Assembly (NCBI RefSeq): GCF_009901565.1
Contig: NZ_WXEW01000004.1
Coordinates: forward strand, 434,001 to 498,000
Direction of reading: 5' to 3'
Source: Herbidospora solisilvae
GTDB lineage: Bacteria; Actinomycetota; Actinomycetes; Streptosporangiales; Streptosporangiaceae
DNA length: 64,000 bases
A program made the position numbers and the translations under genes. The notes under the pieces were generated by a model that worked only from the letters and a program-made list of their open reading frames with translations, had not been told where the DNA came from and made no database searches. The first letter of the stretch is position 1; the number at the start of each line of letters is the position of its first letter. Shown here one piece after another: positions 1 to 9,197 of the stretch.

Positions 1-429
1 CTCGGTGGTCCTGATCCCGGCGGCCAGCGCCTGCTCCCACATCCGCGCCCGGACCCGCCCCTTGACGTGGGTGGCGGCCAGCGGGAGGTCCTCGGTCATG
101 GGGCCGGTGACGGGGCCGTAGGCGTAGAGGTTGCCGAGGATCACCAGCACCGCGCCGGTCTCCCGGGCGGCGCGCAGCATCGCGGCGTGCATCGGCGGCC
201 AGTCGGCCGGCCAGCGGTGGTAGGGCGGGTTGACGCAGTTGTAGATCACGTCGGCCCCCTCGCAGGCCCGCAGCAGCGCGTCGGCGTCCGCCGCGCTGGC
301 GGCGACCTTCACCGCTCCCGGGGCGCCCGAGCCCGAACGGGAGACCTGGACGACCTGGTGCCCCTCGGCCAGCAGCAGCCCGGCGAGCTGACCGCCGACC
401 TGACCGGCCCCGATGACGACGTGCCTCAT
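1..429 (-). CDS. NAD(P)-binding epimerase/dehydratase family protein (C-terminus off the window)
   Basis: The minus strand from the ATG at 429 reads without a stop to the window edge, so about 143 N-terminal residues are present. The protein opens with a Rossmann dinucleotide-binding motif (MRHVVIGAGQVGGQLAGLL), as in extended short-chain or atypical NAD-dependent epimerases/dehydratases. The remaining sequence, with VIYNCVNPPYHRWP and NLYAYGP, resembles bacterial NAD-dependent epimerase family members that act on sugar nucleotides or serve as oxidoreductases. The ATG overlaps the TGA of the upstream SRPBCC gene (ATGA), so the two are probably one operon under the divergent TetR regulator. 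The substrate cannot be inferred. Confidence 0.8.
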   Translation of the reverse strand, partial: MRHVVIGAGQVGGQLAGLLLAEGHQVVQVSRSGSGAPGAVKVAASAADADALLRACEGADVIYNCVNPPYHRWPADWPPMHAAMLRAARETGAVLVILGNLYAYGPVTGPMTEDLPLAATHVKGRVRARMWEQALAAGIRTTE

Positions 430-866
430 TTCTCGGCCTCCTTCTTGATGGCGTGCAGGAAACGTTCGTGTCCGGCGCGCAGCTTCGCGGCCGGGTAGAG
501 CAGCCCGGCCAGCGGCCCGGCGAGGGATTCGGAGATGGTGAGGCGGGTGCGCCCGCCGGGCAACGGCTCGACGAGGTTGCGGTCGACCGCCCGGTAGAGC
601 CCGAGCGCCACCCCGCTCCAGGTGAGCTCGCGGCCCTCGGTCACGACGGCGAACCGGGAGCTGATCCGGACGCCGCCCAGCCGCCACCGGAACCGCTCGC
701 CGGGGGCGGTCTCCCCCAGTTCGAGCACCCGGTGCTCGGGCCACCAGCGCTGCCAGCCGCGCAGGTCGGACAGCAGCGCCCAGACCTCGGCGGGCGTGGC
801 GTCGATCTCTGTCGACGAGGTGTTGCGCACCGGAGCGCGCTCCTCGAAGCTCTGCAGGTCTCTCAT
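426..866 (-). CDS. SRPBCC (polyketide cyclase/START-like) family protein
   Basis: A 146-residue protein with the helix-grip signature of SRPBCC proteins: an N-terminal strand with TEIDATPAEVWALLSDLRG, the WQRWWPEH segment, a central GERFRWRLGG, and a C-terminal helix after TRLTISESLAGPLAG. Family members bind hydrophobic ligands; many are cyclases or lipid-binding proteins, and this ligand is unknown. An in-frame ATG at 893 would add nine residues. I prefer 866 because a purine-rich AAAGAGAGAG lies just upstream and because the palindromic operators cover 867-915. The gene overlaps the downstream epimerase by ATGA and is divergent from the tetR gene. Confidence 0.8.
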   Translation of the reverse strand: MRDLQSFEERAPVRNTSSTEIDATPAEVWALLSDLRGWQRWWPEHRVLELGETAPGERFRWRLGGVRISSRFAVVTEGRELTWSGVALGLYRAVDRNLVEPLPGGRTRLTISESLAGPLAGLLYPAAKLRAGHERFLHAIKKEAEK

Positions 867-915
867 GAGAGCAATGCTCTCTCTTTGGAGCATCGCTCGT
901 CAAGAGCACTGCTCT
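867..915. promoter_or_regulatory. Two palindromic TetR-type operators between divergent genes
   Basis: Two inverted repeats share the pattern AGAGCA-N-TGCTCT. The first, at 867-881, is GAGAGCA-A-TGCTCTC with perfect 7-bp arms. The second, at 903-915, is AGAGCA-C-TGCTCT with perfect 6-bp arms. Their centres are 35 bp apart. They lie between the SRPBCC/epimerase genes (minus) and the TetR gene (plus, 949), the classic place for an autoregulating TetR repressor to bind. Binding itself is inferred. Confidence 0.75.
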
Positions 916-948
916 CTTTTCTGTACGCCGCTCTGTTAAGCTGCGGAG

Positions 949-1617
949 ATGAGCGCAGCCAAGACCGCGCGGGAGCGCGTGAGAGCCGAGATGGTCCGCG
1001 AGATCACCGACATCGCCCGCACCCACCTGGCCAGAGAGGGCGCGGCGGGGTTGTCGCTACGGGCGATCGCCCGGGAGATGGGCATGGCGTCGTCGGCGAT
1101 CCACCGCTACTTCCCGACCAAGGACGACCTGCTCACCGCCCTGATCATCGACGGCTACAACGCCCTGGGCGAGGCCGCCGAGGCGTCCCAGCACGACCAG
1201 GACCCCACGGCCCGCTGGCTGGCCCTCTGCCACGCCGTCCGAGACTTCGCGCTCGACCGCCCCCACGAGTACGCCCTGCTCTACGGCTCACCCGTACCCG
1301 GATACCGGGCGCCGGCCGACACCGTCGCCCCCGCCCTGCGGGCGACCCTCGTCTGCGGCCGGATCATCGCCGACGCCGACCCCGCCCCGCCCGACTCCAC
1401 CCCGCCGCCGGCCCTGCTCGGCCCCGACGTCGAGGCCCTCCGGCAGGTCATGCCCGGCGTCTCCGACGTCGCGGTCGCCCGCGCGGTCACCGCGTGGACG
1501 GCCCTGTTCGGCGCGGTCAGCTTCGAGTTGTTCGGCCAGTTCGACAACACGATCACGCACCGCCGCGAGTTCTTCGACCACGGCATGCGATCCCTCGCGA
1601 GATACCTCGGTTTGTAA
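949..1617 (+). CDS. TetR/AcrR-family transcriptional regulator
   Basis: A 222-residue TetR/AcrR repressor. The N-terminal helix-turn-helix is clear at about residues 15-62, with GAAGLSLRAIAREMGMASSA followed by the typical recognition-helix ending IHRYFPTKDDLLTALI. The C-terminal half resembles the WHG/TetR_C ligand-binding domain (ALLYGSPVPGY and a late helix AWTALFGAVSFELFGQF). It is transcribed divergently from the SRPBCC and epimerase genes, and two matching palindromes lie in the intergenic space, so it probably represses both itself and those genes. The inducer is unknown. Confidence 0.92.
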   Translation: MSAAKTARERVRAEMVREITDIARTHLAREGAAGLSLRAIAREMGMASSAIHRYFPTKDDLLTALIIDGYNALGEAAEASQHDQDPTARWLALCHAVRDFALDRPHEYALLYGSPVPGYRAPADTVAPALRATLVCGRIIADADPAPPDSTPPPALLGPDVEALRQVMPGVSDVAVARAVTAWTALFGAVSFELFGQFDNTITHRREFFDHGMRSLARYLGL

Positions 1618-1673
1618 CACCCCGTTCACGATAAGTGACAAAACCGGTGCGATAGTGGACAGCAGGATCCGCG

Positions 1674-1711
1674 AAAAAACGGCGACATGCCCGCAAAACA
1701 GGGCATCGCCG
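1674..1711 (-). terminator. Hairpin with U-tract reading on the minus strand
   Basis: An inverted repeat at 1680-1711 has arms CGGCG/CGCCG and ATGCCC/GGGCAT with a two-base bulge and the loop GCAAAACA. On the minus strand it is followed at once by six T residues (A-run at 1674-1679 on the plus strand), a textbook intrinsic terminator. No minus-strand gene ends here, so its client is unclear. On the plus strand it lies downstream of tetR and may stop that transcript less efficiently. Confidence 0.6.
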
Positions 1712-1784
1712 TGATCCACGTTCACGACAATGGTGGACATCACCGTCAATGGCGACGGTGATCGATCCGAGAGGCACCACCACT

Positions 1785-2756
1785 ATGACCGTCACGGACA
1801 TCCCGACAGCGCCGTCGGCCCCGCTGGCCTCCGCCCAGCACCACCTCGCCGAGGCCGCCCGCTTCCTCGCCCTCGACGAGGGCCTGCACCAGTTGCTCGC
1901 CACGCCCCGCCGGTCACTGACCGTCTCGGTCCCGGTCCGCCGCGAAGACGGCCGGATCGACGTGATCGAGGGCTACCGGGTCCAGCACAACCTGTCGCGC
2001 GGCCCGGCCAGGGGCGGCGTGCGATTCCATCCCGCCACCGACCTCGACGAGGTCACCGCCCTGGCCATGGGCCTGACCTGGACGTGCGCCCTGGCCGGGC
2101 TGCCCTACGGCGGCGCGAAGGGCGGCGTGGCCGTCGACCCGGCGGGGCTGACCGAGCGCGAGTTCGACCGGCTGACCCGCCGCTACACCCACGAGATCCA
2201 GCCGCTGGTGGGCCGCGACGTCCCGCTCACCTCCGCGCGGCCCGACCTGACCGAGGCGGTGGCGCTCGGCGTGCGGGTGCTGCTCGGCCCCGGCGGGGGG
2301 CGGACGGTCGCCGTCCACGGGTCCGGCGCGCTCGCGGCCATGGTCACCGCCACGCTGGCCGAGGCCCGGTTCACGGTCGTCGGCGGCGGGCTGGGCGCCG
2401 ACGCCGACGTGCTCGTGCTCACCACCGGCACCGTCACCGCCCACGACGCCACCGAGGTCCGGGCCGGGATGGTCGTCGAGGCCGCCGACGGGCCGGTCAC
2501 CCCGGCGGCCGACCAGATCCTGACCGGGCGGGGCTGCGTGGTCGTGCCCGACCTGCTCGGGAACGCCGGCGGCGTGATCGCCTCCCACAACGAGTGGACG
2601 GTCGGCGATCTCGGCTCCCGGCTGCGCGAGCACCTGGAGCCCGCCTACCGGCAGGTCGCCGCGTTGTCACGGGACAGGGGCCTGACGCTGCGCCAGGCCG
2701 CCCACGCGATCGCCGTCGGCAGGGTGGCGGACGCCTGCCAGTCGAGGAGCTGCTGA
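1785..2756 (+). CDS. Shortened Glu/Leu/Phe/Val dehydrogenase-like protein
   Basis: A 323-residue relative of hexameric glutamate dehydrogenases, which normally exceed 400 residues. It keeps the N-terminal substrate-domain motifs (SRGPARGGVRFHP and LPYGGAKGGV with the usual catalytic Lys near residue 112), a Rossmann-like VAVHGSGALA and the late VPDLLGNAGGV. Two hallmarks are changed. The substrate-binding Lys of the usual W-K-C-A-L motif is Thr (TWTCAL), and the stretch that normally carries the PAPD catalytic Asp is missing. It may be a non-catalytic or substrate-shifted paralogue. The start at 1785 is chosen for GAGAGG ten bases upstream; an ATG at 1749 is in frame but lacks such a site. 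Confidence 0.75.
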   Translation: MTVTDIPTAPSAPLASAQHHLAEAARFLALDEGLHQLLATPRRSLTVSVPVRREDGRIDVIEGYRVQHNLSRGPARGGVRFHPATDLDEVTALAMGLTWTCALAGLPYGGAKGGVAVDPAGLTEREFDRLTRRYTHEIQPLVGRDVPLTSARPDLTEAVALGVRVLLGPGGGRTVAVHGSGALAAMVTATLAEARFTVVGGGLGADADVLVLTTGTVTAHDATEVRAGMVVEAADGPVTPAADQILTGRGCVVVPDLLGNAGGVIASHNEWTVGDLGSRLREHLEPAYRQVAALSRDRGLTLRQAAHAIAVGRVADACQSRSC

Positions 2757-2765
2757 CCGGCCGGG

Positions 2766-3658
2766 TTACCGGCCGGCCTCGTCGAGGATCCGCTCGCACA
2801 GGCGGTGCGTCTCCAGCGCGTCGCCCGCGTCGAGCAGCCTGCCCTCGCCGACCGCTTCCAGGAAGGCGAGGCAGGCCCCGCGGAACCCGCGCTGGGTGCC
2901 GACGGGCACCCAGTCGGGCCGCCGCCTGCGCACCTCCCCGGCCTCGGTGAAGGCGACCTCCTCGCCGAGGTCGAGCACCTTGCGCTTCTCGCCCCTGCCG
3001 ATGACCTCGCAGGTCTCCTCGGTCTGGCCGCTCACCCGGGACATGATCCCGAGGTGGTGAACCCGTCGCCGGACAGTTCGAGCACGACGTGCTCCAGCAG
3101 GCCGCCGGTCTTCCGGAACCGCACCGACGTCGTGGTGACCTCTCCCGGGGCCAGGAAGCGGAGCGTGTCGGCGACGTGGATGAAGTCGTCGTAGACCATC
3201 GTGCGCGGGTCTTCCGGCCGGGTGTGCCGGTTCTTCTGGAGGATGACCAGGTCGCGCGGGAGCTCCCGGAGGGCGAGGAGGCCGGGGGCGTACCGCCGGT
3301 TGAAGCCGACCATGAGCGGCACCCCGCGCTCGCGCGCCAGCTCCACGAGCCGTTCGGAGTCCTCCAGCCGGTAGGCGAGCGGCTTGTCGACGAAGACGGG
3401 CACGCCCGCCTCCAGCAGCTCGGTCACGATCGCCGGATGGGCCCCGGTGGCGGCGTGCACGAACGCCGCGTCGGCTCCCCCGTCGACGACCTCGGCCACC
3501 GACGTGTGCCGCCGGGTCACCCGGTAGGCGTCGCCCAGCTCGCGCAGCGTCCCGGGGTCGCGGGTGCAGAACACCAGCTCGGCCCCGTCGACGGCGCTGA
3601 GCACCGGCAGGTACGCCTTCCGGGCGATGTCGCCCAGGCCGATCACCGCGATCCTCAT
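2766..3658 (-). pseudogene. Gfo/Idh/MocA-family oxidoreductase, broken by a frameshift
   Basis: The N-terminal part (start ATG 3658, MRIAVIGLGDIARKAYLPVL) is a clear NAD(P)-binding Gfo/Idh/MocA domain, with the family E-K-P motif as VFVDKPLA and the following VGFNRRYAP. It runs out of frame near 3032-3050, where the reading ends in DGFTTSGSCPG. The neighbouring frame continues with IMSRVSGQTEETCEVIG and a plausible C-terminus ending at 2766. One missing base in the run ACCACCTCGGG near 3050 would restore a single protein of about 297 residues. It may be a real mutation or a sequencing error. The gene is divergent from the FAD oxidoreductase at 3729. Confidence 0.75.
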
Positions 3659-3728
3659 GGCCCGAAGGTTACCGCCCGGAAACCGGCGGGCCACATGGGG
3701 GCAATGTGGCACGTGTTCACTTCCCGCC

Positions 3729-4835
3729 ATGAGCTCCCACGCCGTGGTGATCATCGGGGGCGGGCTGGAGGGTCTGTCGATCGCCGCCGCGCTGACCGCC
3801 CGAGGGCAGCGTGACGTGCTCGTCCTGGAGCGCCGGACCACCGGCTCGGGCGGCACCGCCAAGTCGAGCGGGCTGGTCCGCTGCCACTACGAGTGCGCCA
3901 CCCTGACCGCGATGGCCTGGGAGGGCATCGGCTTCTTCGAACGCCACCCCGGCCTCGGCTTCCGGCAGACCGGGCACGTCGTCGGCGTCGGCGAGGAGTC
4001 GGCCGCCGCGCTGCGCGCCAACGTGGCCCGCCGCCAGGACCTCGGCATCGACGTCGCGATGGTCACCCACGACGACGTCGCGGCCCTGTGGCCGGGCCTG
4101 GAGACCAAGGACTTCGCCGCCTTCGCCTTCGAACCCCGCGGCGGCCACGGCGACCCGGTCGCGGCCTGCCGCCACTTCGCCCAGGCGGCCCAGCGCGGCG
4201 GCGCCCGCATCCTCGAACACACCAGGGTCGCCGCCCTCCTGGGCGACTCCTCCTCGATCGCGGGTGTACGCCTGGCCGACGGCCGCGTGGTCGGCGCGCG
4301 GGCCGTGATCGTCGCCGCCGGAGCCTGGACCGCCGAACTCGTGGCGCCCCTCGGGGTGACCCTGCCCGTCGGCGCGATGCGCGAGCCCATCGTGATCGCC
4401 GCCCCCGGCGCCCCGGTCGGCCCGGTCCCGGCCTTCACCGACCTGGTCGGCATGCAGTACGTCCGCCACGAGAACAACGGCCGCCTGCTCATCGGCAGCC
4501 ACACCGGGGCCGAGCTGACCACCCCCGACGGCTACCTCAACCGGGCCACCGACGTGGAACTCGAACGCGCCGCGGCCCGCTTCACCACCCGCTTCCCTGC
4601 CTTCCCCGACGTCGTCTTCCCGCAGTCCTACGCGGCCTGCTACGACATCACGCCCGACCTGGCCCCGCTCGTCGGCCCGGCGGGGCCCGAAGGGCTCTAC
4701 GTGGCGGCCGGCTTCAGCGGCCACGGCTTCGCGATCTCCCCTGCCGTGGGCCGGATCTGCGCCGAGATGGTGCTCGGCCGGTCCGCGCCCCCGCAGGACC
4801 TCTCCCCGGGCCGGTTCACGACATCTGGTCCGTGA
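3729..4835 (+). CDS. FAD-dependent oxidoreductase (DAO family)
   Basis: A 368-residue flavoprotein with an N-terminal FAD-binding motif (VVIIGGGLEGLSIAAALTA) and the DAO-family C-terminal block (YVAAGFSGHGFAISPAVGR). Members include glycine, sarcosine and D-amino-acid oxidases and the beta subunits of related dehydrogenases. The substrate here cannot be assigned. The start at 3729 puts the dinucleotide fold at the N-terminus; an in-frame ATG at 3564 would overlap the divergent Gfo/Idh gene. Seventy bases separate the two divergent starts, so they may share a regulatory region. Confidence 0.85.
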   Translation: MSSHAVVIIGGGLEGLSIAAALTARGQRDVLVLERRTTGSGGTAKSSGLVRCHYECATLTAMAWEGIGFFERHPGLGFRQTGHVVGVGEESAAALRANVARRQDLGIDVAMVTHDDVAALWPGLETKDFAAFAFEPRGGHGDPVAACRHFAQAAQRGGARILEHTRVAALLGDSSSIAGVRLADGRVVGARAVIVAAGAWTAELVAPLGVTLPVGAMREPIVIAAPGAPVGPVPAFTDLVGMQYVRHENNGRLLIGSHTGAELTTPDGYLNRATDVELERAAARFTTRFPAFPDVVFPQSYAACYDITPDLAPLVGPAGPEGLYVAAGFSGHGFAISPAVGRICAEMVLGRSAPPQDLSPGRFTTSGP

Positions 4836-4930
4836 CGGCGGCGGCGTGGCGCGGCCGGTCGGCGCCGGATGCGGCGCGGGCCGGCGGCGGCGGTCGGGGC
4901 CGGGGTGGGCGGGGCCGTGACGGAAAGCAG

Positions 4931-4962
4931 AAAGGCGCGGGATCGACGGACCCCGCGCCTTT
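4931..4962. terminator. Bidirectional terminator between convergent genes
   Basis: Perfect 11-bp arms AAAGGCGCGGG and CCCGCGCCTTT enclose a 10-base loop. The hairpin lies between the 3' ends of the FAD oxidoreductase (plus) and leuA (minus), carrying A-tract and T-tract on its two sides, so it can serve both. Confidence 0.85.
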
Positions 4963-4970
4963 CGGCGGAC

Positions 4971-6713
<1,743 letters not shown>

Positions 6714-6747
6714 TCACAGGACGTGGCCGACGCGCATGACTCGCACC

Positions 6748-6784
6748 GCGACGAGGGAGCCGGCCTGTTACAGGCCCTCGACGC
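6748..6784 (-). promoter_or_regulatory. leuA leader hairpin (candidate attenuator element)
   Basis: The 3' half of the Leu leader ORF folds into a long hairpin. The outer arms GCGACGAGGG and CCCTCGACGC pair at 9 of 10 positions, and inside them GGCCTG/CAGGCC flanks the leader stop codon. A ribosome stalled on Leu codons or released at the stop would change this fold, as expected for ribosome-mediated attenuation. The antiterminator partner was not worked out. Confidence 0.55.
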
Positions 6785-6815
6785 GGCGGCTAAGGAGGAG
6801 CAGCCCGCGCAGCAT
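6768..6815 (-). CDS. leuL: Leucine leader peptide upstream of leuA
   Basis: A 15-codon ORF on the leuA strand encodes MLRGLLLLSRRVEGL, with six Leu residues including a run of four consecutive Leu codons. It starts at ATG 6815 and ends 81 bases before the leuA ATG, just where a regulatory leader should sit. Leader-peptide attenuation of leuA has been proposed for actinobacteria from comparative analysis. The ORF ends within a stable hairpin. The peptide itself needs no function; translation speed over the Leu codons is the signal. Confidence 0.8.
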   Translation of the reverse strand: MLRGLLLLSRRVEGL

Positions 6816-6877
6816 AGGTCCGAGGCTACCAGAGCCCCCGGAGTGGCCTCCCCGAGAGGACCAATAGAGTGGGGATC

Positions 6878-7120
6878 ATGCAGGACAACGAGATTCTCGG
6901 CCGCATCGGCGACCTCATCGACGAGGAGCACCAGCTCCGCGCCCGCATCTCCTCCGGGCAGGCCACCACCGACGAACGCGGCCGCATCAAGCACCTCGAA
7001 GAGTCCCTCGACCAGTGCTGGGACCTGCTCCGCCAGCGGCGGGCCCGGCGCGGCGTGGGCGAGAACCCCGACGGCGCGGTCGCCCGCCCGATCTCCGAGG
7101 TCGAGGGCTACCAGCAGTAA
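6878..7120 (+). CDS. DUF2630 family protein
   Basis: An 80-residue, highly charged, mostly helical protein (NEILGRIGDLIDEEHQLRAR, then DERGRIKHLEESLDQCWDLL) typical of the actinobacterial DUF2630 family. No enzyme motif or membrane segment is visible and the function is unknown. A GTG nine bases upstream is in frame, but family members normally begin just before the D-N-E-I-L block, so the ATG at 6878 is preferred. It diverges from leuA and precedes the GNAT pair. Confidence 0.85.
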   Translation: MQDNEILGRIGDLIDEEHQLRARISSGQATTDERGRIKHLEESLDQCWDLLRQRRARRGVGENPDGAVARPISEVEGYQQ

Positions 7121-7162
7121 ATCCGGTCGCTTTCGGGCGGCCTCCGGGGGTGAACTGTCCTG

Positions 7163-8116
7163 ATGGACATCGTCCCCCTCGATTTCGCGGCCGAGCCCGG
7201 GAGGCTGGCCGAATACCACGCGCTCACGGCCGGCGTCTTCGCGCCCGGCCCGCGGATTCCCGCCCACCTGTTCCGGCTGGTGGCCGAACGCGGCTGGCGC
7301 CTGACGCCCGCCGAGACCTGGCTCGCCGTCGACGGCGGCCGGGTGATCGGCGGCGTGACCCTCCACCTGCCCGACGACGCGAACGCCCACGTGGCGCTCG
7401 TCCGCTACCTCTCGGTGGACGCCGCGCACCGCCGCCGGGGCGTGGGCAGCACGCTGCTGGCCCACGCCGCCGACCGGGCCCGGTCGCAGAAGCGCACGAT
7501 GGTCCTGATCGAGCTCGCCGCCGGGAGTGCCGGCGCGGCCTTCGCGCGGGCCAAGGGGATGCGCGAGGTCGCCGCACAGGCCCGGCGGGTGCTCGACCTC
7601 ACCACGTTCGCTCCGCCGGAGCGGGAGATCCCCGGCTATCGGCTGGAGTTCCTGCGCGGACGCAGCCCCGAGGCGCTGACCGGCGACATGATCACGCTCA
7701 TGGAGGTCATGAACGACGCGCCCCTCGACGACCTGGCGATCAACGACGAGAGCTGGACCCCCGCCTCCATGCGGCAGATGGAGGAGGCCTGGGACCTGGC
7801 CCGCCAGGACGTCTTCACCGTCGTCGCCCGCGCCGCCGACGGCTCGCCCGCCGCCTTCACCCGCCTGTTCGCCGACATCCAGGAAGCCGACGGCTGGGGC
7901 CGGCAGACCGACACCGCCGTGCTGCGCGCCCATCGGGGCCGGGGCCTGGGCAGGTGGGTCAAGGAGGCCAACACGGCCTGGCTGAAGCGGGCCCGCCCCG
8001 ACCTCACCCGCGTGATCACCTGGAACGCCGTCTCGAACGGCCCCATGGTCGCGATCAACGAGCGCCTGGGCTACCGGCTGCTCGACGTCTGGAACGAATG
8101 GGAACTGCGCGTATGA
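7163..8116 (+). CDS. GNAT family N-acetyltransferase (double domain, copy 1)
   Basis: A 317-residue protein with two GNAT-type halves. The N-terminal half has the acetyl-CoA loop in RYLSVDAAHRRRGVGSTLL (about residues 82-100). The C-terminal half has TDTAVLRAHRGRGLGRWVK and the late TRVITWNAVSNGPMVAINER. Such double-GNAT proteins include mycothiol synthase-like and antibiotic-modifying enzymes, but nothing here fixes the substrate. Its stop overlaps the start of a second, closely similar gene (ATGA), so the two arose by tandem duplication and are co-translated. Confidence 0.88.
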   Translation: MDIVPLDFAAEPGRLAEYHALTAGVFAPGPRIPAHLFRLVAERGWRLTPAETWLAVDGGRVIGGVTLHLPDDANAHVALVRYLSVDAAHRRRGVGSTLLAHAADRARSQKRTMVLIELAAGSAGAAFARAKGMREVAAQARRVLDLTTFAPPEREIPGYRLEFLRGRSPEALTGDMITLMEVMNDAPLDDLAINDESWTPASMRQMEEAWDLARQDVFTVVARAADGSPAAFTRLFADIQEADGWGRQTDTAVLRAHRGRGLGRWVKEANTAWLKRARPDLTRVITWNAVSNGPMVAINERLGYRLLDVWNEWELRV

Positions 8117-9060
8117 CGATCGACGTCGTCCCCCTCGACTTCGACGCCTCCCCCGACCTGGCGGCCGGCTACCACCGGGTGGCCGGCGGCCTGCACGCGC
8201 CCGGACCGCCCCTGTCACCCCGCCTGTTCCGGTTGTGGGTGGAGCGCGGCTGGCGCTCGGTGCCTTCGGAGACCCATCTGGCGGTGGCCGGCGGCGAGGT
8301 GATCGGCGGCGTGACCCTCCACCTCTTCGACCGCGACCGCCTCGGCGACGCGCTGATCCGCGTCCTTGAGGTGGCTCCCGGGCACCGGGGCCGGGGCGTC
8401 GGCTCGGCGCTGCTCGGCGTCGCCCGCGAGCGCGCCCGCGCCCACGGCCGGTCGAAGCTGGTCGTCGAGGCGAAGGACGACGGTTTCCTGGCCCGCCACG
8501 GCTTCCGCAGCGTGTACACCGAGGCCAGGCGGGTGCTCCACCGGTCACGCCAGGCCGGGGACTCGCCCGGCCCGTCCGGCTACACCTTCGAGACGACCGT
8601 CGGCCCCACCCCGCCCGGCCGCCTGGCCGAGATGGTGCCGCTGCTGGACGCGATGAACGACGCCCCGACCGACGACCACGAGGTCGACGCCGAGCGGTGG
8701 ACCACCGGTCTGATCCGCGTCTACGAGGACACCTGGGCACCGGCCGGCCAGACCGTCTACACCACGGTCGCCCGCGCCGCCGACGGCGAGGCGGCGGCGT
8801 TCACCCGGGTCTTCGTCGACGCCGACGAGCCCGAAGGCTGGGCCCGGCAGACCGACACGGCCGTGCTCAAGAGGCACCGGGGCCGCAACCTTGGATTCCA
8901 CGTCAAGCTGCGGAACACCGCCCGGATGTTCGCGGCCGAACCCGGCGTCGAGCGCGTGATCACCTGGAACGCGGTCTCGAACCGCCACATGATCGCCATC
9001 AACGAGCGCCTGGGCTACGAGTTCCTGGACGTGTGGCGGATCTGGGAGCTGCGCGCCTGA
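8113..9060 (+). CDS. GNAT family N-acetyltransferase (double domain, copy 2)
   Basis: A 315-residue tandem paralogue of the preceding gene with the same layout: an N-terminal acetyl-CoA motif in VAPGHRGRGVGSALLGVARE and a C-terminal GNAT half with TDTAVLKRHRGRNLG and VITWNAVSNRHMIAINER. The ATG at 8113 is confirmed by its alignment with the start of copy 1 (both open with a short strand then V-V/I-P-L-D-F). The two copies have diverged most in the middle of the N-terminal half, suggesting different acceptor specificity. The substrate is unknown. Confidence 0.88.
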   Translation: MTIDVVPLDFDASPDLAAGYHRVAGGLHAPGPPLSPRLFRLWVERGWRSVPSETHLAVAGGEVIGGVTLHLFDRDRLGDALIRVLEVAPGHRGRGVGSALLGVARERARAHGRSKLVVEAKDDGFLARHGFRSVYTEARRVLHRSRQAGDSPGPSGYTFETTVGPTPPGRLAEMVPLLDAMNDAPTDDHEVDAERWTTGLIRVYEDTWAPAGQTVYTTVARAADGEAAAFTRVFVDADEPEGWARQTDTAVLKRHRGRNLGFHVKLRNTARMFAAEPGVERVITWNAVSNRHMIAINERLGYEFLDVWRIWELRA

Positions 9061-9074
9061 CGGGAGAAAAAGGG

Positions 9075-9132
9075 GGACCCGCCGGGCCGGCCCGGACTGT
9101 GCCACCAAGTCCGGGAGAGGCCCGACGGGTCC
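9075..9132. terminator. Long hairpin between the GNAT pair and the urt operon
   Basis: Outer arms GGACCCGCCGGGCC and GGCCCGACGGGTCC pair at 13 of 14 positions, and an inner stem CCCGGACT/AGTCCGGG continues the structure. It lies between the convergent 3' ends of the GNAT genes and urtE, where it can terminate both transcripts. Confidence 0.8.
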
Positions 9133-9197
9133 TGACTTAGACGCTACCCTTCTTCTGGCCGTTGAGCTGCGCCGTTACTGAGAACTGTCAAGAACGG

